Source: Cylindrodendrum hubeiense (taxonomy: Eukaryota; Ascomycota; Sordariomycetes; Hypocreales; Nectriaceae). From it: 36,099 nt of DNA. Both the position numbers and the translations under genes were made by a program. The DNA lies in the NCBI GenBank assembly GCA_014621425.1, contig JAANBB010000410.1, positions 1 through 36,099 of the forward strand, read 5' to 3'. Numbering within the stretch: the first letter of the stretch is position 1; every line of letters starts with the position of its first letter. The notes under the pieces were generated by a model, which searched no databases, was not told the DNA's origin, and saw only the letters and a list, made by a program, of their open reading frames with translations. Positions 1 through 11,800 of the stretch are shown here, in pieces.

Positions 1-924
1 TCCTCCACTCCGCCAGACCACCTCTCCCCGACCGCCAACACCACCCACCCGCTCCATGTTCACCCATGTTTTTGGGCTCATTCTGCTCGCCGCTGCCCGC
101 CGCGTCCAACGCCGCCCGAACCGCTTTTTTTCCTTAATTCTTCGCCCAGATATCTGTGTCCCTGCGTAAATCGCAATATGCCCCGTTGGCCAGGTGGGCC
201 GCTGGCCAAACCCGCCTCGTCCGGCACCGCGTGTGCGGACGTGTCGTGCTGTCCGCCCACAACCCCCGGCATGCACTTTTAAGGGTTCAACTAGGTTTGC
301 AGTCGTGCAGAGAGGACCTGCAGGCTCTAAAATAAGGCCCAAGACTGTTCTCACTCGTGCCATCTTGCAATATCACACGTCGCAGACCCTGTAAATCTGC
401 GATCCAGCCGCGTCTTATCGGCGTATATGCCATATCCCGGTGTGCACTTAATTCGTCCTTTTTGGACGCCTCATCCTCTTCCAAATGACACGTTGTGCAC
501 GCTCTCATTCCTGACATGCATGCCGAAATTCTGCGAGTCTTAAATGAGGTTCGTCGATAACTCTGCCAACGTATCCTGGATTGTGGTTCTTAGCTCCAAA
601 AATGGCCCTCAGCCTTGCGTCTCACGTGGAAATTCTCCATAATTACCCAATTTAGACTCGCTGACTCAGCTGCCGCATCCAAAGAGGCTTCACGAATCAA
701 ATGGCAGCCCTGCATTCAGTTAGGCAAGACACTCAAACACAAGCCACGGTGATCAACCGCACACAGCAAATCAATTGAGCTGCTTCAAGACATCACCACG
801 TTCTTGCTTGTTCATGACAATATAAATAAAATCTATTTTCGGGGTATCACTCACGGCAAAGCCGCAGTCAAGCCTGGGGACGGCACAATTAAAGTCATCC
901 GCCAGTCAGATTAGTGCATGAAAC
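1..924. other. Left-edge non-coding stretch
   Basis: No open frame here looks like a conserved protein and no RNA gene was recognised. The right end should hold the 3' untranslated region of the ALG8 gene, which is read leftward and stops at 925. A CACGTG E-box lies at 623-628. The first 150 bases are C/T-rich and could be a promoter or leader of a gene outside the window, but nothing decides this. Confidence 0.5.
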
Positions 925-2635
925 TCATGCAGTAAAGTACACCACCATGTAACCCACCCAGCTCCCGACAACGCCTATCGCCGAGTACGAGCTCGTGAAC
1001 ATCAGGGGAATAAACTCGTAGGCCTTGCCAAAGAAGATCTGGTGCAGCAGCGAGCAGTACAGGATAAGCGGTACGCTGACTGCAATGTACAACGTGCTAA
1101 ACCGATCCAGCAGGAAGAATCTCGGCTTGTTCGAGGCTGGTGCCAGGCGGTCAAACGCCATGAGGAACACAACCAACCATAGAATCGTGTACGCCGTCTT
1201 GATGGGGAACTCTGCCGGCGTAAACAGGAGCGGGAACAGAGACACATATCCTGCCACGGCTAGCGGTCGGAAGGCTCCCAGATGGCGTCGGTCTCGTAAA
1301 GCAATAAGACTGAACGGGATGATGACCAAGAGAATGGCCTTCTCATGCACGTGCCATCCAAACAAGAAAGATGCGTAGCCGCACAGCGTGACAGCGCCGA
1401 TGAAGTTCTCCCAGGTAGGCACCGAGAACAGCTTGATCAGGGGCAGCACCTGGAAGAAAAGGGTCAGGGCGAAGCACATTCTTGGGCTAATCTCAGGCAG
1501 GACGGCGAATGCGGTGTCACCAACTAGTCCGCGGGTGACACTCTGCAACGCTCCCTGGTTAACTGCCAGGCCAAGTCTCGGGGCGACTATGATAGGTCAG
1601 TAATCTGTATTCCAGTTCAGTAGCGAAATGACTTACGGTGGATCAAAACGCGATCCGCAAACGAGTACAGTGCCCATACGTTGGGAGCCCAGTACGCATG
1701 GCAGAGTCCTCGCGAGAAGGGGAACAGCCTGGTGAGCAGCTGGGGAATCTGCTCCATCGCAGCAAAGGGTCCAAAGGCAGCGCCAAAGATGCCTCCGATG
1801 CCCAGGCCGAGCTTGATGCAGTTGAGGAAGCGGATCCGGAAGATGGACTTGGCGGAAAGGCAATAGGCCCGCAGGAGGAACACAAAGTACGCGGGCGCCA
1901 GATACAGGTAGATGTGCTTGAAGCACAGCAGCGTCGCAAAGATGAGGCCGCTGGACAGCAGCGTCGTCTTGCCGCGCGCCAGCACGAGCGACAGCACGAG
2001 GATGCCGTACATGAAGCCATTGTACTGGAAGTGGATATGGTCGATGATCAGGAGGCCCGGCGACAGGATGACTGACAGGGCGGCGACCTGGGCGGCGCGC
2101 TTCGAGGCCAGAGGCGTCGAGTCGATGAAGCACTGCAGCGCGAAGACGAGGACGAGCTCGGTGATGATGACGGAGGAGCGCTGGAAGTAGATGGTCTGCC
2201 AGCTGTCGTAGTCGAGGTTATAGACGCGCACCATGAGGGGGTCAATGAGGCGGGCGACGTGGGCGAGCACCCATTCGAAGTAGGCGAAGAAGGGGGGGTA
2301 GTCGAGCGTCCATTCCGACGTCTTCTCGAAGTACCAGTCCTTGAGGGGGAGGCTTTGGGTGATGGCGAGCCAATTGCGGTGGACTTCGAAGTCGGTGGAT
2401 TTACTGCGGGAGATGTCGTTAGCTGTGGGCTCTCTTCTGTCTGCGTTCCATCCCCGATTCCTCTGCGGCCGTGGGTTGCGACGTCCGACCAAGCCGGGAG
2501 CCAACCAGGCGGAGGCAGAGGACAGCACATGCATGCAAGACAAGCCAAGGCAACTCACTATGACGGGAACAGGAGGACCTTGAAGGCGGCAGCCACGAGG
2601 GCGCATTGCGTCAGCGACGGGTAGGACTCTGCCAT
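925..2635 (-). CDS. ALG8: ALG8: dolichyl-P-glucose alpha-1,3-glucosyltransferase (three exons)
   Basis: This ER multi-pass membrane enzyme (GT57, ALG6/ALG8 family) adds the second glucose to the dolichol-linked oligosaccharide, Glc1Man9GlcNAc2 to Glc2Man9GlcNAc2, before transfer to nascent proteins. Spliced exons are 2635-2559, 2403-1637 and 1586-925, with introns of 155 and 50 nt (GTGAGT...CAG and GTAAGT...TAG); the joined product is 501 residues, usual for the family. Joining exons 1 and 2 restores the hallmark stretch [13 protein letters not shown], followed by [17 protein letters not shown] in the first luminal loop. HFQYNG and GWHVHEKA are further family signatures. ALG8 is preferred over ALG6 because of the [10 protein letters not shown] wording. 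Many hydrophobic helices follow and the protein ends MVVYFTA. The start at 2635 gives a short hydrophobic first segment. It is divergent from the lectin gene at 3467. The family call is firm; splice sites are inferred from frame continuity. Confidence 0.93.
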
Positions 2636-3466
2636 TATGCGTATCGATTCCTCAGCCTCAGCCTCATGACATCGAATCCACAAGTCTGGAGTTTGCGGCG
2701 GGCTTGCTGCTGGAGGAGTGGAGGTGCGGTGCCAGGCGCATACATGCGGCAAGTAAATCACCACCTCAGGAGGAGAGATTGGCCCCCGTTTTCTGCCTGC
2801 CCCGAAGCGGCTTAGCGCCCGGGCCCAAGCTTCCAGAATGGCCCAGAGTGCTAGGCGACGAGCCGACCTTCCTTTTCCTGGGGGGACGAACAATCCACCA
2901 ATCGTTGAGCTCCGCCGGGCCCCGCAGCTCGAGCCACGGCGCACAAGCCACAGGCCCCAGGGGTCCTGGGGGCAATGCGCCCGAGGCTGAGATGATCGCG
3001 TGTGGCTTCATTCCAACTGTGTTGTTGCGTTGTCCGGCGGATTGCTGCCAAAGTAAAATAGCAAAAAAAGCTCACGAGGCATCATCAGCACAATTGCCGC
3101 GATCAATCGAACTGCCAGCTCATCTGCACCCGCAACCAGCTTTGCTTTTTGTCTCTGTTGGGCGATCCGAATCCCGCTCCGACACAGGCGATCCCAAGGC
3201 TGGGCATTTTCCAGGGGGCCATCTCACACCCGTAATAGTGCAAAGGTGTCCTTACACCTCGTCGTCTTCCTTCAGCCTTGCCTGGGCCGTCCTCGCTCTC
3301 CTCCTCCCTCGTACCATCCGCGACCCGCAGACCACGAACGCCGGGCACCTTTTTCTTGTACGAGTATCTTGCTGATGCCCGCTGCCCGTTGATCGGCTTC
3401 CCCCTTCTTCGCTTCCCTTAATTCCGCCACGACGGCAACCGTTCGAGAGAGAGCTCCGATCTCGCC
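2636..3466. promoter_or_regulatory. Divergent promoter region of ALG8 (-) and the cargo lectin (+)
   Basis: These 831 bases separate two start codons pointing away from each other, so they must carry both promoters and both 5' leaders. The segment just upstream of the lectin (about 3255-3320 and 3390-3420) is C/T-rich, as fungal leaders and start regions often are. A CCAAT pentamer lies at 2898-2902. Open frames inside the stretch show no family resemblance. No TATA box or unfolded-protein-response element could be assigned with confidence. Confidence 0.6.
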
Positions 3467-4899
3467 ATGCGTCTCGACTTCACCCTCACCGCGCTGCTGG
3501 CAGCAGGCCTCTCGCAGGCCCAGTACCTGATCAGCGAGCTTAGTTTCGGCCACGCCGGGAGGTTCGTTGCTCTATTTTCCCCTTTGCGTCCTGTACCCGT
3601 GTCCCTATGGCAAAAAAGGGACCGGCGGCGTGTAGATGAGGCCGTGTTGCTGACCAGGTTCCTCCAACGCACAGAATAAGCCCTGCTGAGAGCCGCGGGC
3701 AAATCCCCAACTTCGTGCTCCAGGGCGCCCCCCAGATGCCCGAGGTGCTTTCCAACCGCATCATCCTCACGCCCCTCGCCCCGGGCAACCAGCGCGGTGC
3801 CGTCTGGTCCCAGCAGTCGCTGCAGCGCTCGCAGTGGATCGCCGACGTCGATTTCCGTGTCAACGGCCCCGACCGCGGTGGCGGCAACCTCAACATCTGG
3901 CTCGCCCGCAATGGCCCCGGTGCCGTCGGCTCCAGCAGCGTCTACACTGTGGGCAAGTTCGACGGTCTCGCCCTCGTCCTGGACAAGACTGGCAGCTCCG
4001 GCGGCATGATCCGCGGCTACCTGAACGACGGAACCACCGACTTCGGCAGCAAGCAGCGTGTTGAGGAGCTTGCGTTCGGCCACTGCTCCTACTCTTACCG
4101 AAACCTCGGTCGGCCTTCCCAGATCAAGATGCGCCAGTCGTCCACCACATTCCGTGTCGAGATCGACGGCCAGCTCTGCTTCGAGACCAACAAGTTCAGC
4201 CTCCCCAGTGGATACCAGTTCGGTGTCACGGCCGCCACCCCTGATACCCCCGACTCGTTCGAGGTATTCAAGCTGGTCGTCATGTCCGACAACTCGGACA
4301 CCGGGACCGACAACACCAACAAGCAGCAGACGCCCAACAAGAACCCTCCTAGCAACAACAACAACGACAACAGCAACAGCAACAACAATAACAACAACAA
4401 CGCCAAGAAGGACACCTACGATGGCGGCGAGCTGGCCGATGAGAACCCGGATATCTTCCAGACCTCCAAGACCCAGTTCATGGACCTGCACAACCGCCTC
4501 CAGAGCACCAACCACCAGCTCTCCTCCCTGCACCGCGTCGCCTCCCGCCACCAGCAGCAGGATGAGAAGCGCCACGAGGAGATCATGCAGATCATGAGCC
4601 AGCTACGCACCGGTCTGGCCAAGGTTGACGAGATCAACGAGCTGCAGGGCCGTATCACCGACCTCGACAAGGAGATCCAGGGCCTCCGCCGCGAGCTCAC
4701 CCGCAAGTTCCAGGCCAACGAGCGCTCCGTCAAGGCTGTCCTCAACGACCACCACTCCTCCCTCTCCGAGGCCCTCATCGACAGCACCCCCGGCCACCGC
4801 TTCCTCATCTTCGTCTTCTTCGGCACCCAGGGCCTCGTCATCACCGCCTACCTCGTCTACAAGCGCCGCCGCAACAGCATGCCCAAGAAGTACTTGTGA
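3467..4899 (+). CDS. EMP46/EMP47-like L-type lectin cargo receptor (two exons)
   Basis: This is a type I membrane lectin of the ERGIC-53/Emp46/Emp47 family, which carries glycoproteins from ER to Golgi in COPII vesicles and returns in COPI vesicles. Exons are 3467-3561 and 3675-4899, with a 113 nt intron (GTTCGT...CAG); the product is 439 residues. Residues 1-18 are a signal peptide (TLTALLAAGLSQA). The lectin domain spans about 20-230 and includes GAVWSQQ, GGGNLNIWLARNG, YTVGKFDGLALV and FGHCSYSYRNLGRPSQI. Cys169 and Cys200 should form the conserved disulfide. An Asn-rich linker follows (about 259-274), then a coiled coil (about 298-400), a transmembrane helix (408-427) and a basic tail ending KKYL, a dilysine COPI retrieval signal. 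Splicing restores GHAGRISP across the junction. EMP46 and EMP47 cannot be told apart from sequence alone. The start has a good context (CGCCATGC). Confidence 0.92.
4348..4402 (+). repeat. AAC/AAT trinucleotide tract coding for poly-Asn
   Basis: A nearly pure run of AAC codons with a few GAC, AGC and AAT codons sits in frame in the lectin gene and encodes the Asn-rich linker between lectin domain and coiled coil. It is a likely length-variable microsatellite. Confidence 0.85.
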
Positions 4900-5408
4900 G
4901 AGGTCTTGTAAAGGGTCTCGCAAGAGGTCTTTAAGACACCTTATAAGAGGTTGTGTAATACGCCTCTTTTTTGCATCTGCAGAATCATCGAATCGAATCT
5001 AGAAAACACCAAAAGAGAGAGTTTGTCAATGGTATGGAGCAATTGAGTGGGTGTGTTATCAAGCGTAATGATTGAGGCCTGTTACGCTCCCCGTTTTTAC
5101 GTTAGCCCTTGTTTCCTGTATATTGCATGCAATGGCTGCACATGAGGCGAGAATCATGGTTTTGGGTAGTAATGAGCATGAAAGACTTCCACGTTTAGAA
5201 GGCCGTCAACTCGACGTTCCCAAGTCCAGATTCAAAGTTGTTGCATTCTAGTTGTCCCAAACTGCCTGACATGTAAAGAAATCCGAATACGCTCCAGCTC
5301 GTATAAAGTCTTGTTCCGAAAAAGAAAGAAAATTGTTCCGTCTCTAAAGATATCTCCGTATGCCCAAACCAACACCTAATAAAAGCCAGCCCAGAAAAGA
5401 AATTGATA
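4900..5408. other. Convergent intergenic region (3' ends of lectin and aminopeptidase genes)
   Basis: About 0.5 kb between two stop codons facing each other. It is more A/T-rich than the flanking exons and should hold both 3' untranslated regions and polyadenylation signals. No open frame with protein-like content was seen, and no specific terminator motif is claimed. Confidence 0.6.
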
Positions 5409-7346
5409 TCAGATCTTCTCAAAGGCTGCTCCGTTAATCACATCCAGCAGCTCCTCGCCCTTGGGCGCCTCAGCCGAGATGTTCTCATGTCCGTCCTCAG
5501 TGACGAGGATGTCGTCCTCGATTCGCACGCCACCAACGTCGTAGTAGCTCTCAAGAACATCGCGGTCGATGAATTTGGAGTGTGCGGCATTGCTGAGGAA
5601 GTAACCCTCAATGAAAGGGCGGCAGAAGTAACTGGCAAATATGTGTTAGTGGGTGGTTATCGCAGATAATAGGCAATGGGCGGGAGATGAGATCAACTTA
5701 CATTCCCGGCTCAACCGTCACAATCATGTTCGGTTTAAGGGCCTGTCGTCCCTTATAGGGTGGTGGCGCCGATGCCATGCGTCGAAGCCCGGTCAGCGTT
5801 GTCGGGGTCACCATCTCGCGCTTGCCACCCTCGATATGGAAGCTCTCGCGCATCAACAGACGGTCGGTTCCAGTCACATCATGGACCTCTAAGCCAACAT
5901 GGTGACCCAGGCCGTGCGGAAAGAAAGCGGCAACGGTACCAGCCTTCTGGATCTCGTCGAAGCTGCCCTGAAGAATGCCCAACTTCAATAGACCCCGGAG
6001 GGCCACGTCAGCGGCGTGCAGGTGCAGCGCGTAGAAGACGCAGCCCGGGCGGATACGGGCGATACACTCGTCCTGCATGCGCTGGACAATGGCGTGGATG
6101 GCGGCGGCCTCGGGGGTGAAGGAGCCTGATAGAGGCAGCGTGCGGGTGATGTCACTGGCGTAGCACTGCCACTCGCAGCCGGCGTCGATGACGATCAGCT
6201 GCTTGCCCTCGAGGGACTGGTTGTTGGCGTCGTAGTGAAGCGTCGAAGCGTTGACTCCGGCACCGGCAATGATGGGATATGCCTGGGCGTGGGCGCCGCG
6301 GGCAGTGCACTCGGCAATGAGTACAGCCTCGACGTCTTGCTCGTTTTGCATGGTCAGGATTCGTTCAGCAACGGCGCGGTGGGCAGCGGATGAGATGAGC
6401 GCGGCGCGGCGGATGAGCGCAACCTCATAGTCGGTCTTGACCACACGGGCCTGGTCCATGGCGGGACGCAGCTTAGAGTAGTTGATGTGCGTCTGGCCAC
6501 GGGGTCGATCAGCCAGCTTGGGAACCTGGTCAGGGTGCAGGATGTAGAGCGTGGTGGCTGGACGGAGCTGGCTATGGAGGAACTTGGACAGCTGGGCCGT
6601 GTAGCGGACATCGTCGACATCGTATTTTCGCATGGCCTCGGCGGCATCCGGAGTAGCACCATACCAGAGGACCTGGCGCGGCTCAACATAGGGGATCCAG
6701 AGAGTCAGGCGGTCAGTGGCGATTTCGTAGGTGACGGCGCAGTCGGGGAAGTCAGCACCCGTCAAGTAGTAGAAGCTATCGAGACTGTCAGAGAGGGCTC
6801 AATGGGAAACCCGGGGGGTGAGAGAGATTCGCCCGTACTATCTGCGCTGCTTGAAGGGAGGCGACTGGTCTGAATCCTCGTAGAGACGAGTTGGCTCGCC
6901 AGGGAGGTAGATGAGGCCATCACTGACGCCGAGCTCTGCAGCGACCTTGCGAGCATGGAGCTTAGCTATGTGATAGTTAGCAGTGTGTTCTTAAGAAGGA
7001 TGATTATAGTTCCTTGTAGATGAGTGTAGGGGGCATGTAATGAGGGAGTCGAAGGATATATCTCGGTCACATACCGGGATACTTGTTGGTGCTGCTAATA
7101 CTGCTGCTTTGGAGATCGTCGCCCGTCTTCACCTCAACACACCTATGCGCCGTGTTAGCTCGCCCGGCTTCAGACAGATTCAATCAACAGCGCTTCCTAC
7201 AGTGCATCAAACTCGTCCTCGAGCACCAGCTCATAGTCGAGGGGGCCGGTTGTATCGGCACGTGCTGAAACCGGTGCTGAAGCTGAAGCGGATGGTGGCT
7301 CTCTGGTGGCCTCCCCGCAAATCGGCTTCGGCATCTGGGTCGCCAT
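5409..7346 (-). CDS. PEPP: Xaa-Pro aminopeptidase, M24B family (five exons)
   Basis: This cytosolic dinuclear-metal peptidase should release an N-terminal residue next to proline (aminopeptidase P/prolidase family). Exons are 7346-7201, 7142-7075, 6965-6839, 6775-5702 and 5631-5409, with introns of 58, 109, 63 and 70 nt; the product is 545 residues. An N-terminal creatinase-like domain includes [15 protein letters not shown] and PFKQRRY; the catalytic pita-bread domain follows. All five metal ligands are visible: Asp311 (VIDAGCEW), Asp322 (YASDITRT), His401 (FFPHGLGHH), Glu469 (VTVEPG) and Glu510 (VRIEDDI). Frame continuity at each junction is exact, for example [11 protein letters not shown] after the last intron. 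Residues about 16-35 form a Ser/Ala/Pro-rich low-complexity segment preceding [14 protein letters not shown]. The length resembles yeast YFR006W. Prolidase activity cannot be excluded from sequence alone. The gene converges on the lectin gene. Confidence 0.93.
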
Positions 7347-8870
7347 GACGGTGTCCAATAGGCGAGCTCGTACGTGTACTTATTCTGCTCTCAAACATGC
7401 AGACACTATCGCTCTCGGTCTCGCTTTGCTCCCCTGTCGATCCAGGCCGGGAGGCAAAAGCACGGTGTAGGCGGCGCGGGTGAAGTGATGGTCGCCAGGT
7501 CGTCGGTCGTCGGTCGAGCTCAACAAACAGATGTCGTCAGTCAGCGAGTGGATGAGTTGAGTGCGGCCCATGTACAGATTAGCGGCAGCGGTGGGTGGAC
7601 GCCCGCGCAGGCGTTCCTATCGCTGCGCTACGGCCGACTTGCTTACCTGAGCTTAGCGGCAGATGTTTCAAAGCCCAGAGCCAGAGCCCAGAACACGTCA
7701 ACACGTCAATACGATAAAGATAAGGACATGAAGCTCGGCTGGATGCAGCGATACTGGATGCAGCGATGCAGTGGTAAGGTACCTCTGTGTGGAACCTCTT
7801 CTGCGTGGTACCTCTACTGTGCGACAAAGCCCACGAGTACCTCCCTAGGGACCTAGGTACCCAGCATTGATTGATTGCCAGCGCTCACTCTCACTCTCTC
7901 GCTCTCGTAAACCAAAGCACCACCACAACGGACGCAATTACAGTGGCTACCTCGGTACGTGCGTAGGCGTGTAAACTCCGAAGCCCGAGCCGATCACAGG
8001 TGTCAGGGACCTTTGCCCTGGAATTCGCGTCCAGTCGCATCCCCAGATCATAAACACATGCCTGTCATCTACCTCTTCCATGGAACCATTCACCGCAAGG
8101 ACAACAAGGATAATCAACACCCACAAAATCGAGCCAGGGGCTTCAAGGTTACCTACATCCGTCTCCCCACTCGCTAATAACTGACAGCGGGCGGGTACCG
8201 GAGCACAGCGGATCTCGCCGCCGACACCCACTTCGACGCTGAAGCGCCGTGCCGGACATGTCGGACATAGCACTGTGCGCGGTGCCGAATCGGCGCCATG
8301 AGTCGGTCGGTCGTCGGTCAAAAGAACCGGGATATGAAGCCGGTCATCTCACCCGCCTGAGTCGTCTCAGTCTGGTACGAAACAAACTACCTGCCTTCTC
8401 ATGTAGACCTCTGAAACGCGGTACCTACCAACACTGGTCAAAAACCTTCTTTCACCGACTTCACAGGCTCATGATTAGATGGTCAACAGATGTATCGTAA
8501 TTATATCTACATTATCTCTCATCAATACATCGGGTATCCCCAAAAAAATTGGTTTCACTCCACATCATCATTCCCCTGCTTCCGGTTCGTCATCATTTCC
8601 AAGTGACAATCCCGCTTGCTTCCGTATATACATTTCCAAAAAGGTTGCTCCGTCTATTTGCCAGGCCCCTCTAAGCAATGCCGCCGATTTTTGACCTTTG
8701 CAGTGGCGTTCCGTGTCCCTACTCTGCTTCCCCCTTTGCTTGTTCATCTTCCTCTTCCATCCTGCTCTTTCTTCTCTTCCTCTGCATCTCCACACCTCCC
8801 TCACACCTGCAAAAGTATCCGGCGCCTGCACGCCTCCCGTGTCGTAAAATGGGTATCAATGTAGCGACCG
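7347..8870. other. Non-coding stretch between aminopeptidase start and transcription-factor stop
   Basis: The left part must carry the aminopeptidase promoter (its start codon is at 7346, read leftward) and the right part the 3' region of the transcription factor. The sequence shows CT-rich runs (about 7881-7910), small duplications and several GGTACC/CCTAGG palindromic words between 7779 and 7862. Short open frames here do not resemble proteins. No RNA gene was recognised. Confidence 0.5.
7739..7767. repeat. 14-nt tandem duplication
   Basis: CTGGATGCAGCGAT occurs at 7739-7752 and again at 7754-7767, spaced one base apart. A related pair, GGTACCTCT, follows at 7779-7787 and 7807-7815. Confidence 0.8.
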
Positions 8871-11800
8871 TTACATGCCTTGAAATCCTCCCCGTCCAGA
8901 ACCAAAGAAACTCCCCCAGTCCGCTTGCATGCCTTGCTCCGTAAACATCTGCTGTATCTGCCTCTCCTGGTGCCGTTGCGTATGCGCTCGTCTGCTTGCC
9001 ATCAAATGCGCCGGGTGCTGTGGGGTCTGCCCTCGAACATGTGGTGGCACATGCTGCTGCGGGTGCCGTTGTTGAGGTACCATGGGGTGACTGGGCGATG
9101 ACTGCATTCCCATCATGCTGGGGTCGAACATTTGGTTGTTCAAGTTCATCATCGGCTGGCCTTGCTGCTGGTGCATCATGTACGGCGGCGGCTGGCCACC
9201 AAAGATCTGGCTCTCCACGTCGTCGAATGTCCCGGTCAGGAACAGCTGCATATCCTGGCCACCTTGGTCTGACACGCTGCTTGATGGGTCCGATTTCCCA
9301 GGGAATCCCAGCTCCATCATCGGCTGGTTAGGGTAAGCAAACGGATCTTCCGATGGGAACATGAGCGAGTCGAGCTTGTTCACGGGGTTCTGGATGCCGA
9401 GCGGTTGCGCTGGGTATGGGTGGTTGCGCTGAGAGCTGGCTGCTGTGCTCGTAGAATCGGGAGTATCCCTTGCTTGCATGTCCAACGACATGAAGTCCCC
9501 AAAGTTGGACGAGAACGCGCCGTCTTGGAAACCGGGGGCGCTGGTTGTTGGCACTTGGTCCATGGTACCCTGCGTGAAACTCGTTGCGTAGCTGGTATTG
9601 GTGAGTTGGCTGGTGCCACGAACAAAGTCGGCGGTCTGTCGGGATGACATGCTAGTGGGCATCGTCGTCTGCTGCGATGAGACAGATGACGGTCGGCCCA
9701 TTGGCGCAGATCGCTTCTTCGAAGGCACTGTTCGCATCCGTCCTGCGTCCAGCTGCTCGGGCAGTTGATCAAACAAAACCTGTGTAGTCATCGTTAATAA
9801 ACAATCGATTGGGCGGTGGAAATTCGTCACATACCTGAAGGGCATTTGTAAGCCTTTCGGCAGACATGCTCTTCTCGGCCAGAGCAGCAATCATTTGTCT
9901 GCCTGCCCGGGCATCGGCCAATACCTCGCCAGATCCTGGCTTCTCGGGGTTCTCTGTAGCATAGAATACCAGAGACAGGACGGCGAAGAACTCGGTGTAG
10001 AGCATGAACCAATAAGGTCCGCTCAGAACACGCTGCTTACGGATCTCTAGACCAATATGCACAATATTGCGAGATACACTGATTGCCGCCGCTGCGCATG
10101 CATATGACAGCTCGTCGATCTTGGTCCCTTGACTGAGACGGGGAGATACGTAGTGTAGGAAAGGTCGGTATAAGACCAGCTGCACATGCGCATAGGCAAA
10201 CCTCAACAGGTGGCGAACACTGAATATTAAGTTAGCACCTTTGTAAGACAAACTGTGAGATTGAGACTCAAACTTACCGTACGACTTCAATTGGGCCGTC
10301 GGCGCTGGGGCGCCAGTTTTGTGGGAGCCTCTCAAACCAGGAGTGCAAATCCGCCTCGATTTCCTTGATCCGTCCATAGCTGATGAGATATGTTGATGTC
10401 GGCTTGTTGTCCTTCATGACGCTCTGGCCCAGACCCTTCATCGGGTAGACGTATTTAGTGATCTTGGAGAGAATCTCCATCAACTGGGAGTGGGCGTTGA
10501 AGGCTTCGAAGAAGGAAGATGTCCCCGGGGGCGGCTGAAGAATTCCAGTGGGTGTGATGAATTCGTCATCAACTTCGGCAGGAAAAGGCTGGTCGATGTC
10601 GTCAACGTTGAGGAGGAGGGGAAAGCCGAGCAAGGTTGAAACATAGATGTCCATCTGTCGTATCACATAGAAAACGCGTTTTCGGACTTCTTCCTCGATC
10701 GTGTTGAGCTTCTCGTGTTGCAAGTGTCGGTGGAGACCTATTCGTAGGGCTGAACGGAGCGCGATACCGACAAAGGAGTAGCAACCGCTGAGATTTGACG
10801 TGGCTTGGAGGAATAGAATGATGAACAGGAGAGCCTGTAATGAGGTGAGGTCGCGGCATTCCGTTATGTCTTGCAGGAGAGATCGTGCTGAGTTGTAATA
10901 TTTAATACTGTCATATTGCGTTAGCATGATCTGATGGCCAACATTCAAAAGTTGATCTTACCCTTCCTCACTGGCTTCCCTAAAGGCCATGCCTCCTCCT
11001 GAATCATCGTCCAAGTTGTTGTACATGCAGCCCAGTGCCATGACAGCGAAAAGGAGTCCAAGGAAGTGTGTCTCGTCCTGGGACAGGTTGTCGAGCGGTT
11101 TTTCGTACAGCTTTTCAAAGTTCTCGTAGAATGTTGGAACGTGGACGATACGGACCAGACAAGTCGCACAGCTGAGAGAGTAGTAACAGAGCTTACGGGC
11201 CACCTCCTTGGGCGGGAGCTCAGGACATGAGGTTACGGCGGAAAATGGAGAATTGGCGGCCGGCGAAGGTGAGTCGAGGTTCGCGAGGCCGGGGGTTCGA
11301 TCAGGTCGTTGTAGGAAGGGGGTCTTTCCCACGGGGCCCAGCATGCCTCGGAAATGCTCCTTCATTCGTTTCAGGAAGACGGCACCGGATGAGACGCCAT
11401 GGAAATCCCAGCCTCCTCGGTCATCTATCTCGAGTTGTCCGATGGAATCAATCATGGAGGTGAGGTGAGCCTCGTTCTGCTCGGGCTGAACATGCTGAGA
11501 GGAGTGTACGGATTGAGGAGTATGATGGGATTGCCGAGCCTTGGAACTTGAGCGAGCAGTTTCGCGGTTGTGGAATTCTTGCTGGATAGCTGGATCCAGA
11601 TTGGGGTCGGCCAGGTCGACATCGGGCATGAACTTGTGAAGCAGCGACTCGGCGCGTTGTAAACGGCTTTCGAGGGCTTCGATGTATTGTGGTGCGGGGT
11701 TTCTCCTTCGATTTGAAGGTTTATCGTATGTGCATTCTAGAGTGAGGTTTGTCAGCTCGAGGTCTGTGGTGAGGCGTCGCGTAATTGAGAGGGGATTGAA

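Noticed and set aside
2898..2916. ERSE-like element (CCAAT, nine bases, then CCGCC) in the ALG8/lectin promoter
   Set aside because: The second half differs from CCACG at two of five positions, and fungal Hac1 sites have another consensus, so it is not supportable.
3418..4575. 385-codon minus-strand open frame opposite the lectin gene
   Set aside because: It is the antisense shadow of a GC-biased coding exon: Val/Leu/Gly-rich with no family resemblance, while the plus strand encodes a clear lectin.
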